Below are positions 32,197 through 41,163 of a stretch of 64,000 nucleotides of DNA, piece by piece. The notes beneath the pieces were generated by a model. It did no database searches. It was not told the origin of the DNA and was given only the letters and a program-made list of their open reading frames with translations. Position 1 is the first letter of the stretch; the number at the start of each line of letters is the position of its first letter. Made by a program: the position numbers and the translations under genes. The stretch comes from Caulochytrium protostelioides (taxonomy: Eukaryota; Chytridiomycota; Caulochytriomycetes; Caulochytriales; Caulochytriaceae), in assembly GCA_003615045.1 (NCBI GenBank), contig ML014209.1, positions 1 to 64,000 of the forward strand, in the 5' to 3' direction.

Positions 32197-32250
32197 CTCT
32201 TGCCGTGGTCGTGGTCGTGGTCGTGGTGGGGGTCGTGGTCATGGCGGGCG
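32197..32250. repeat. (GTGGTC)n-like hexamer repeat
   Basis: Imperfect GTGGTC/GTGGTG units. On the minus strand they would read as alternating His-Asp. Confidence 0.75.
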
Positions 32251-33212
32251 AACCACGGCAAGGAACCACGGCAAGGAACCACGGCAACCGAGCCACGGCT
32301 AACAAGCCGCGGACCGCGAGCCGGTCGTCGAGCCAGTTACGGCCAGAGCCATGGCCACGGTCAGGGCCAGTCAGGTCGCCTGAGGCACGGCGTTGCCAGG
32401 TCCGGTCAAGCCGGGCCATATCGGGTCACATTGAGGCAAGCCTCCTCAGGGTCAATCGTGGGAGACCCCTCCAACATGCCTCGACGTCTCACGGCGAGGC
32501 TTCGCAATGTCAAACTGGGTCGTCGCCGTGACCTCCACATGGGTCTGCCACATCACAACACCGTTCACGAGCGACATAGTAAACTGGGCGGGCCGTCCAG
32601 GCCTTCGGGGACGGGTGGGATGGACGCGGCGGAAGGAAGGAATAGGGTCCTGACGCGTGTTGGTACACCGCTGAGCACGCGGAAGCAGTGGTCCTCTGCT
32701 CCGTAGGAACCGGAAAAGAGCAAGACCACGCTCTCCACGCCCATGCTGCTCTCAGTCCCTCCCCCGCTGCCATGCGATGACGACGCAGCGGTATCAGGAG
32801 GGCCGGTCCAGCGGAGTAGATGAGGGGCTTGGCATGCGGCGTGACACATGAGTCTTGGGGGCCTGGCGTTGGCTTCGGAGGATCTTCTGCGCTGACTCGC
32901 AGTTATCATGGCCGCTGGCGGGCTCCGTTGGTCCCGCTTTTTATCCACGGCTTCGCCAACACAACCCGACCGCGCACGTCACACGTCACTGACCTGGTCC
33001 ATAGACTGAGGGTACGGGCGAGACAGAACGCCCGAAAGCCCGATACTCAGACCTGGATGCTGACGCATGCCTTCGTTGACGGACCATCTCACTCTATACT
33101 CGTCGTGCCGATGGCGGATTTGACCATTTGACGGGGACCTCCCTTTTACTTTCTTTTTCTTTCCGCCGTCACACCCCCGCCGGTTCGCATACACCGCCCC
33201 TTCGACGATCAC

Positions 33213-33290
33213 GACCTCGACCACGACTACGACTACGGCTACAATTACGGCCACGACCACGGCCACGACCACAACCACGGCCACCACGGA
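33213..33290. repeat. (CGACCA/CGGCCA)n hexamer repeat
   Basis: About 12 degenerate 6-bp units that read His-Asp/His-Gly/Tyr-Gly on the plus strand within an open frame running to 33,545. No flanking domain is recognisable, so I do not call a gene. Confidence 0.75.
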
Positions 33291-35077
33291 ACGCCTTATA
33301 CTTGCCTAGATTCTTGCCTCACGACACGTCATTCCACGGCCTTGATCAGGCCATTGAAAACCGGATCGACTCGTGTGAGCTTTCGAGCCCCATCCACCCC
33401 CAACGGAGCGTGTGTTGATGATCACGCCGTCTTCGTTCCTCTTCGGTCAAGTTGGTTCGATTGCGGCCGACTAGCGACGAGGGTTGTCGTCGCCCTCATT
33501 GTGTCACCCTCGGCAACAGGTTCCTTCCACGAAAGTGTGGACTAAGGGAGGGCCAGCGGTGTCATTTTGGGCCTCTGCGCCCCTCCACCCCTCTGGCTCT
33601 CGCCCTCGCTTTCTTCGTCCCGCCAACCGCCGTGCTGCTCGGGTGGGGCGAGGCGGCCTTGTGCGAAACATCTGAAACCAACTTTTATTGGTCACGGCAT
33701 AGACTTTTAGTCTCTCGACGCCATCGTACGACGTGGCGCCAGGGACTATTTCAGGGGATGGCATGCACCCCTCAGATTTGACTGTTTGCTGTTTGCCGCC
33801 GTTCCGGCCTCGCCCGCTCTCCACCGTGCGTGCCACGCTTTTCACGGCGAGCCGCTGCGTGGTGGCCTCGCAGGGGCCGCCGCTCCCCGCCTCGGCGCCT
33901 TTCTGCCATCGGGTCAGCGTCTGCGCCGCGCCACAGCAGCACCTTTCAGTCCGACGTCATCGCATCGCAATTGCGTGCCACGCGGGGCAGTCTTCAAGCA
34001 TTGCCGCACCGCGCTACGGCGCCGTTATCGCCGGCCCGCCATCACCGTCGCCATCGCCATCGCCGTCACGCACTCGAAAATAGCACCCACGCGGACGGAC
34101 GCTGTGGAGCGTTGATGGCCTATTCGGTGCCGTCCTGAAGCGGTCACCCAATCACTCGAGCGTCAATTGGCGTAGATACGGGGCGCGGACAGGAAGGAAA
34201 CGGCGCTAGGTGAGGACCCCGTCATGCGCATCAGATGCTTTATCGCATGGTACCTCTCCGCATCGACTAAAGATACTGGTGCAGGCATTGCATCACATCG
34301 CATCACATCACATCAGGTTGATGAAGGATATGACTGGCGCCTTTCGCAATATTGAATCAATTGAGGGCACAGATCTCTGATCCAAGACGGGCGGGCAGGC
34401 GAGCGCGTTGGTGCATAGTGTGCCGCGCCTTTCCCACCTCGTATTGACGCGCAGAGAAGTGTACCCAAACGTGCTTCTAACGTCACCGATTCTTGGAATC
34501 GCGCCGCGCCCGCTTGCCTGTTCGCTTGCCACGTCTGCGCACCGCACCCTAAGCGGGGCATCGATCCCTTCCGCAATTGCCGTCGCTGCCGTTCCCCTGT
34601 TGTGCGTGGATTCCGCGCCGTTCGGGCGTCAATCGCCGATCTTCCGCTTTCCGCCGACGACTCTTGCCCGCCGCGCCGATACCATTGACCGCCTCTCGCT
34701 CACGGCCCGAGCCACGCGGCACGCCACACGTCGTCAGCCGGACTTGCTCCACGCCACGCCTCCCTCCCTTGTGTGCTGTCCTTGCCGCGCCGTGACAACC
34801 GCAACGAGAGGCGGAACTCCACGAGTGCCGGTTGCCTTTCGTTGTCTTGTCTCCACCCGTGCTGCGCCCATCCCCCTTGGGCTCCGTCGCCTGTGTCGCG
34901 CGAGCCCACGGCGCCCCTGCGGCCACGGCGCGTGGTTGGCCGCCTCGACCGCCCTTCCTTTTCAACCTTTTCTTCGTTTGCCGTCGCCTTCGTGTGGCAC
35001 GACCTGGCATTGCCCTGCAGCGCACCCCGTCGCACCGCATTGCGTCGCATTTTCTGGTCTTGATCATTTGCCCTTCC

Positions 35078-35141
35078 TGTGGCACGTTGCATAGTGCATA
35101 TTGCATGTGGCATGTGGCACGTGGCACGTTGCATGTTGCAT
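35078..35141. repeat. GTGGCAC/GTTGCAT heptamer cluster
   Basis: Repeated 7-bp words (GTGGCAC, GTTGCAT, GTGGCAT) run for about 60 bp with little divergence. Confidence 0.75.
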
Positions 35142-35653
35142 GAGTCGAGAAAGATCTGTGCTGTAAGGGCGCCATCGGGAAGGGGGCCGCCTTCGCCTCC
35201 TTAGTCCAAGGAACCACGGCGGGCGCTCTCGCCTCCCTCCGCGGGGTGCATTCGAAGGAAGACGACGCATCCACGGAGCGAGCGCGTCAACGTTGCCGCA
35301 GTTGGCCCTGGTGATCGCTAATCGCGAGGCAGCTACCTTCGTGTGGGTTAGGCACGTGTCAGCCATCACCACGGCGAGGCCAGTCCCACGATAAACCGAG
35401 AACCGAGAGGTCCAGCGGCTCTCGCACGTAGTGGATTGACAGACAGAGACAGACAAAGGCATGCGTGAACGGTGACTTGCTCAGGATTCACTCGCACTGA
35501 GCCTTAGGGTGCCCAGTCAAAGCTGTCGAACAGCGGTTTCTTGAGGGCTCGGCAGAGGTCGCCGCCGACCCTCCCCACGGGGAGGGGGTCCTCGTCTCCC
35601 GATCTCGATCTCGTGCTCATCACCTACGCTGCACGTGACGGTGCGACGATACG

Positions 35654-38600
35654 ATGTCGCGTCGGGGCGACCTGACGGCGCCTACGGGACCCTATCGCCA
35701 TACCCAGCCGTCATCATTGGGGCCGCCGCCACCTAACCCACCCGCGCCGCGATCCCGTAAATCATCCCATCCGGACGGGACGCATGCAAAAGCATCTTAT
35801 GGACATGACCCAACGTATCCACTACACCGGGCATCCGCTCTCGCTTGGCACCCCGACCCCCATGCCCCGCGCGGACGATTAGACCACCCCTTGGCCATGA
35901 ATCCAAGGCGGCTTTCGGATCCATCCGATGGCCGCGAGCCATCGCTGATGTCCGCGCCGGTCACCGACATGCGGAGAGATCCCGATGACACACGTCGAGG
36001 AGGATCCGGGGGCCGTCGGCCGAGCTTTGCTGGTCCCCATTACGCCGAGTTCGGTAACCCATCCGCCATGTCGGAGTGGCCGCATCTTCCTCGTCAACCG
36101 TCCACCTCCACGCATCCCTCCCTGTATCATCCGATCCGGCAATCGTTCCCGCCACATCGCAGCGCGGAACCAGCCCCGATGGCAGAGTTGTCATCGCTAT
36201 CAGGTCCGCCCGACCAGCGTCGCGGTGCCGATCCTTATGCAAGGTGGCAGAACGACTCATGCGATCACCAGGGTACGCCGCGGCCCTTGATGGCCACAGC
36301 ATCCCACGGCCACCCGCCGTTGGCCCCCGTCGATCGGCATCCGCCGTACGGCCCCGAAGGCGGCTGGCAAGAGCGCTATCACACAGGGACTTCCGGCGCG
36401 CTGCCCCAATTTCCGCCACCGGTCCAGATGCCGGCGTCCTCGCCAACTCAGCCGCTGCCGCGGCCACGGCCGCCGCCCTCCTTAAATCCGCCTTCAACAT
36501 ATGCCGCCGCCATCAAGCACGAGCCATTGGCGGAGACACGCGACGGTTCCTCCACCCATAACAGCGACGCTGGCGAGACGATGGCGCACCACCCCCATGT
36601 ATCCGGCTTCGTGCGACAAGCGCCGTCTGAGCAGTCCCAAACGATCCGCCTCGAAGGACGGCATCCCGGGCCCTGCTCGAGTGGCCAGGGATCACTTCAT
36701 GCAGGCCACCCCGCGTCGTGCGGCCCCGCTTCGATGACGGAGCCGGACATCGATCCCTATGCGTCGCCCGCCGTGCTGGCTTCCATATCGCACCAGGCCC
36801 GCCCCGATCGGCGACATCTCCACGCGCGCTTGCCTTCTCGCTTGGACATCGCGACACCCTCGTCTTCGATCGCCGTGCTCGTTGGGGCGCCCCTTCCGAG
36901 GCTTCACCGGAGTCAAAGCCAGAGCCAGAGCCAATGCCCCAGTCAAGGGCATGAGGGACAGCTTCAGGGGCAAGCCCAGGTTCCGAATTATGTCCCAAAT
37001 CAGGGACCGCGTCAGGGACCGCGCCAGGGACCGCGTCAGGGACCGAGTCAGGGACCGAGTCAGGGACCGAGTCAGAACCCCAGCCAATGTCCAAGCCAAG
37101 ACTGGACTCGGCAAGCGTCGCCGGATCTCGTTGCCATTAAGCATGAACATCCGGGATCGGACACGATGAGTCTCCCGCCACAAGAGGGCTGGGAGGGACG
37201 ACCCCCGCGCTTGGGCGTCGCTGCCGCCAACGTACCCGACCACCGGCAGGCGCCGCTGGGGCTGAGCCATGAGCGGCCGGACCCGGGCTTTCCGGCGCCT
37301 CGACCTTACTCGGCACCCTTGGCTCCCTCCGGCACGCTCGTCTATGAAGGCGGACCCTCAGTCGATGCCCGCCGGAGTCGACCGGAGTTGGCCTACGCCG
37401 ACCGCCCCGCCTCACATCCCGCCCCGCATGCGGCGTATGGCGAGACGGTCGTCAGCATACCCTTCCCCATGCGCCGGGCAACCGGCGCCGCACTCATGAG
37501 GCCGACCAGCCCGCCCCACCCGAAGGTCGGCTGGCCGCAAATGGCGCCCGATGACGTTCGTACAGAGCCGCGGGACGACGCTCACAGGCGCCATCACGAC
37601 AGCGACGTCGCAGCCACGTTTTACCCGCCACACGCGCCGCACGCACCCCATGCGCCGCACGTGGTGCATCCTCCCCATGTGATTCACAAGCCCGATCAAG
37701 AGCATCACGCTGGGTCGGCCGCGCGACATCCGTATTTTTCCTATGATCCGATGGATTCGCCGCGCGTTGCCAACCGCTACAACGGTCGTCAACATCGCGA
37801 TAGCCGCTCCTTTTCGCCCGGCGGGGACGCGTTTTCATCCGGCGGCGTCGTGTCCTCGGCCATCTCTGCGCCGACAGGCAACTCGCATGAACTGCCGCCG
37901 CCGCCTCCGCCGCCTCCGCCGTTCCGTTCGTTTGGTTCTCCCGAGCAAGGTTATGGCGTCCCAGAGGGGCCGCCGGCGCCGCTGATGGAGAGGTACCCGA
38001 AACCGGACGAGCATGACCGATTTTCGTCCAGCGGCCCGTCTTCTGCCGCGGGACCTGCGTACCCGAAGCGCTGTTTTGATAGTGGTCAGGGGGTATTTTC
38101 AGAGTTCGAGCGCAGCTACGAGCTCGCGAGCTACGAACATCGTCACGAGGGCGCGTATGGGCACGCGTTCGGGAATGACTCCGGCTACCCGTATGATCAT
38201 GGTGGCGGCCGCGATGGCGGCCACGGCGGTCTGATTATCGACACGCACGATGGCGGTCACGGCGGTCCCATCATCGACTCGCACGCGGCCTATGGGCTGG
38301 GCCCCATGGAAGAGGAGTACTATCCGGACGAACAGGGGCTGGCGGAGAGCGAGCAGATCCATCGGTGTCCCGCAAAGCACTGTCGCAAGGCGTTCGGGCG
38401 GCGGTACAATCTGCAGTCTCATCTGCGGTGCCACTCGGGCGAACGCCCGTTCCGGTGCCATGCGTGCTCCGCCTCGTTCAGCCGCAAGCATGACCTGCAC
38501 CGCCATACCCGGAGTCTCCATAGTAATGACCGGCCCCACCTGTGTAGTTTTTGCAATCTGAGTTTCGCGCGTGCCGATGCCCTCAAGCGGCATATGGTCA

Positions 38601-38905
38601 CCGAGAGCCGCAAGGAGGGAAGCCGCCACTCAATGCACCCGCTTCCTGGTGTCCACGCGCGCTCTCCCGCCGCCGCCGCCGCCGCCGTCCACCCGAGTCT
38701 GACGCCGCCTCCGCAAGGGCCCATCTTGGCCGCCCGCGACCCCAGCGCCGGCCCCGATCCCGCCGCGTTTTATGGCAACGTCGGCGCTCCGCCACACGCT
38801 GCCGCCACTGACGCCGTCGGGACCGCGATGGCGATCCCAGCCGCGGCCACGGATGTGAGACCCGCATCGTCAGCGACGGCGGCCGCCACCGCCACGCGGC
38901 CTTAG
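35654..38905 (+). CDS. C2H2 zinc-finger protein with long disordered N-terminus
   Basis: Predicted 1083-residue DNA-binding protein, probably a transcription factor. Residues 1 to about 895 are low-complexity and rich in Pro, His, Gly, Ser and Gln. Three zinc fingers lie near the C-terminus (about 904-985). Finger 1 is C-x4-C-x12-H-x3-H, finger 2 is C-x2-C-x12-H with a linker SGERPFR before it, and finger 3 (CSFCNLSFARADALKRH) has an irregular second histidine. The arrangement resembles fungal Crz1/Msn2-type regulators, but the target is unknown. A 12-bp tandem repeat (37,001-37,075) encodes QGPR/QGPS units, and there are APH repeats, a poly-Pro run and two GGHGGxIIDxH repeats. It is a single exon. 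Confidence 0.85.
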   Translation: MSRRGDLTAPTGPYRHTQPSSLGPPPPNPPAPRSRKSSHPDGTHAKASYGHDPTYPLHRASALAWHPDPHAPRGRLDHPLAMNPRRLSDPSDGREPSLMSAPVTDMRRDPDDTRRGGSGGRRPSFAGPHYAEFGNPSAMSEWPHLPRQPSTSTHPSLYHPIRQSFPPHRSAEPAPMAELSSLSGPPDQRRGADPYARWQNDSCDHQGTPRPLMATASHGHPPLAPVDRHPPYGPEGGWQERYHTGTSGALPQFPPPVQMPASSPTQPLPRPRPPPSLNPPSTYAAAIKHEPLAETRDGSSTHNSDAGETMAHHPHVSGFVRQAPSEQSQTIRLEGRHPGPCSSGQGSLHAGHPASCGPASMTEPDIDPYASPAVLASISHQARPDRRHLHARLPSRLDIATPSSSIAVLVGAPLPRLHRSQSQSQSQCPSQGHEGQLQGQAQVPNYVPNQGPRQGPRQGPRQGPSQGPSQGPSQNPSQCPSQDWTRQASPDLVAIKHEHPGSDTMSLPPQEGWEGRPPRLGVAAANVPDHRQAPLGLSHERPDPGFPAPRPYSAPLAPSGTLVYEGGPSVDARRSRPELAYADRPASHPAPHAAYGETVVSIPFPMRRATGAALMRPTSPPHPKVGWPQMAPDDVRTEPRDDAHRRHHDSDVAATFYPPHAPHAPHAPHVVHPPHVIHKPDQEHHAGSAARHPYFSYDPMDSPRVANRYNGRQHRDSRSFSPGGDAFSSGGVVSSAISAPTGNSHELPPPPPPPPPFRSFGSPEQGYGVPEGPPAPLMERYPKPDEHDRFSSSGPSSAAGPAYPKRCFDSGQGVFSEFERSYELASYEHRHEGAYGHAFGNDSGYPYDHGGGRDGGHGGLIIDTHDGGHGGPIIDSHAAYGLGPMEEEYYPDEQGLAESEQIHRCPAKHCRKAFGRRYNLQSHLRCHSGERPFRCHACSASFSRKHDLHRHTRSLHSNDRPHLCSFCNLSFARADALKRHMVTESRKEGSRHSMHPLPGVHARSPAAAAAAVHPSLTPPPQGPILAARDPSAGPDPAAFYGNVGAPPHAAATDAVGTAMAIPAAATDVRPASSATAAATATRP
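37001..37075 (+). repeat. 12-bp coding tandem repeat (QGPR/QGPS)
   Basis: Six or so CAGGGACCGCGT/CAGGGACCGAGT units lie in frame within the zinc-finger gene, so length variation would not shift the frame. Confidence 0.92.
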
Positions 38906-39725
38906 GCGCGGCTTATGCATGCGTGACGCGGCACAGCACCGCGCCTCCGGCCGGCCGCTCGGGCGCGTCCCGTCTCTTTCCGACTGGGGCATGAGCGGTT
39001 GGCGCTGGCACCCAGCGGAGCAGACGCCGGCGGTCCTTGTTGCGGGAGGCGCGGTGCATGGGGGCGCCCTGTGGTCCACCAGGAACCGCAGTGACTCGGT
39101 CGCCGCATGAGCCCCCGCAAGGAGCTGCCTGCGTCCGCATGGCACGCGCGCTCCATGCCATCGCATCACGTGCACCAGCGCCGTGGCGTTGTTAAACGGC
39201 GTCGTCCCACCTAGTCCCCACCTGGAAGGGGACGGCACGTGTTCGGTGTGATGGTGTTTTCGGCATGCAACCCGCGACGCGTCGCGCTGATATGAGGCCC
39301 GGCCAATTGTGAGCAGCACAGCTATACCCTTGGCCCCTGATCCCCGGCCACGGTCTGGCCTCGGCAGCCTCCTCTTTCTGGTCCGGGTCCAACCCTTCGT
39401 GCGAGTCGCAAGTCGCTCCCTACGCCATGATGGAACGCCGCATCCGGTCGATCAGGGGGTCCTCCGCCATCTGCCGTCCTTTTCTCGCCGAGACGTTGTG
39501 ACTCGAAGAAGTAGGTGCCGTCACCGCCTTCTCACCTGCTCCTCTTCGAACGCATAGACGAAGGGGAGGGAGGTGACGCGCTGAGCCGAGCTAGGTCGAC
39601 ACGGACGTTCAATCGGGCCGGGCTGTGTAAGCGTTAAGACGCGTGTAAATGGTACAAGAGCGTGCATGCTGACTGACTCATCGTGGCGTCGTGGACGAAA
39701 ACGTGGTGAGGTCAGGAACACGTCT
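38906..39725. other. Intergenic region, zinc-finger gene to Fanzor relic C
   Basis: About 820 bp with no supported gene. Confidence 0.45.
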
Positions 39726-40112
39726 CAGTATATTGAGTTATATTGAGTTTAACGCGGTCGTCCATATACTGACGTAATGCGCACACCTGTATCTCCAGTG
39801 GTGCCCCCTAGGGGTCCCCCCGAAGCAGACGCGCACTCGGTTCAGTATCGGATGACTTTTGCCGACCACGGGCCGCAACCTGGTTTGCCCGGGGTTGCGG
39901 CACAACGCCTCTTCGGGGTAAGGCCAGGCAGCGTCGGATGTTCAACGCGGCATTGAGGTCGCGGTTCACCAACTTGCTGTTGGTCGCTTCATTGCCGTTG
40001 GTAGCTTTATACCACAGCAAGCCACGAACCACGGTCCCCTGGCGCCGACGTAGGCCGGGTTGCAAGACCACATGCGCCTGGGCATTCACCCGGGTCCTGC
40101 GGATCCAGTTTG
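39726..40112 (-). mobile_element. Fanzor-like relic C, C-terminal part and right end
   Basis: The minus strand reads RTRVNAQAHVVLQPG, VRGLLWYKATNGN and NRDLNAALNIRRC, nearly identical to relic A. A one-base insertion (GGCAAAAGTCATCC) shifts the frame just before the family stop, whose equivalent is at 39,842-39,844. The post-stop hairpin region (GGGGGGACCCCTAGGGG) follows. The right end finishes with (ACTCAATAT)2 at 39,726-39,749, shared with relic A. Homology to relic A stops at about 40,112. The N-terminal fragment at 40.6-41.16 kb on the same strand may be the other half of this element. Confidence 0.62.
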
Positions 40113-40605
40113 GCAGCGCGATCAGGCATCACCACTGGAACTCATTGTTCCGAGGTGGCCACCACAGCCATGGCGACTCAGGCGATGGAGTAACCGTTAT
40201 CATTAGCAAAATCATTGGTCTAATCATTAGCACGAGTATTTATGACTCAGGTCTAGGCTTTGCGAGCACTCCCTTGTCCGCAGCTCACCACATGTCGCGG
40301 TCGCATTATGCCTTCTATAGCAAGAGAGCGGCAAGCACGACCGCAGCGCCAAAGCGCCCACGTGACCGAGACATCGAGAGCCGAGTGAGCATTGAATCGG
40401 GCAAAGCCATGCGAAGGAGAAGGAATGCCCGTCGGCTGCATTTCAGTAGTCGTGGTGGAAACCTTCGTCGTCGTCGTCATCGTCATCGTTGTTGTCGTCG
40501 CCGTAGTGGTAGCCATCGATTCATCGTTCGTCGGCTCATCAGTCAACGGTTCATCAGTCAGCGTGAACCGGGTTTAGCCAGTGAGACGGCGCATTTTTTG
40601 TCCCC
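40113..40605. other. AT-richer spacer with GTC/GTT trinucleotide-like run
   Basis: About 490 bp separates the C-terminal and N-terminal Fanzor fragments. It contains a CGTCGTCGTCATC-type run (about 40,465-40,520) that would encode Thr-rich sequence on the minus strand. It may be an insertion into the element. No gene is supported. Confidence 0.45.
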
Positions 40606-41163
40606 CGCGATGCCCAACACATGGCAGTGCGCAGCCACCGTCTGCTTCATGAGCGGCGACCGCGTTACGGCGGGCAAGTCCCCACGCGGTTTCCATCCGC
40701 AGATCCTACGAAATACGAAATATTCAGAGACGCTGGGGGTCCGTCAGGCCGTTGGCCGCCTGGAAGACGCGCGGGTACTGCTTGACCCGCGCGTCGAAGC
40801 TGGTGGTGGTTGCGCAGATTGGTTTCGTACTTGATGGCGCCGGCAATGTAAATGTTGCCGTCGCCGAGGTGGCGCTGCGAGGGCCAGCAGCGGGTAGTCC
40901 CGATAGTACTTGCGCATGTGAGGATCTGGCTTCCTGGCGCCGCCCAGCATGGGCAGGCCGGACAGCGCGATGCTGGCGATGTGGTAGCGGTAAGAGAAAG
41001 CCTCCACGCTGGCGTGGATGGCGTCTCGAACCCGATGTTTGTCGTCGCCTCGCAGGTGTCTTAACGAGCCGATCAAGTCGGCGGCAGCGGCGGCGGCGGT
41101 GAAAGAGGAGGGAAGTCGATGGGACGCGGCCGACGGTGCTGTACGTTTCTTGACCCCCCACCA
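40606..41163 (-). mobile_element. Fanzor-like relic, N-terminal fragment
   Basis: A minus-strand open segment reads DLIGSLRHLRGDDKHRVRDA, EAFSYRYHIASIALSGLPML and PHMRKYYRDYPLLA. After a frameshift it continues GDGNIYIAGAIKYETNLRNH and, shifted again, SFDARVKQYPRVF. The YETNLRNHH-type motif and following basic helix resemble the N-terminal region of Fanzor proteins. The next segment (AVTRSPLM, 40,620-40,700) is shared with relic E, which links this fragment to the family. At least two frameshifts make it non-functional. It begins right at the stop codon of the 704-residue gene. Confidence 0.45.

Larger units (their letters stand above)
29996..35653. other. Gene desert, main part
   Basis: About 5.7 kb in which I cannot support any gene. 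Open frames up to about 230 codons exist on both strands but have no family motif and biased, arginine-rich composition. It contains His/Asp-type hexamer repeats on opposite strands at about 32,197-32,250 and 33,213-33,290, and GTGGCAC/GTTGCAT-like heptamers at about 35,078-35,141. Base composition is visibly less GC-rich than in the gene blocks. Confidence 0.45.

Noticed and set aside
32076-33290. His/Asp-rich open frames resembling metal-transporter loops
   Set aside because: They are simple hexamer repeats on opposite strands with no membrane segments or family blocks nearby.
33440-33475. Possible tRNA B box (GGTTCGATTGC)
   Set aside because: No pairing T stem and no A box or acceptor stem nearby.
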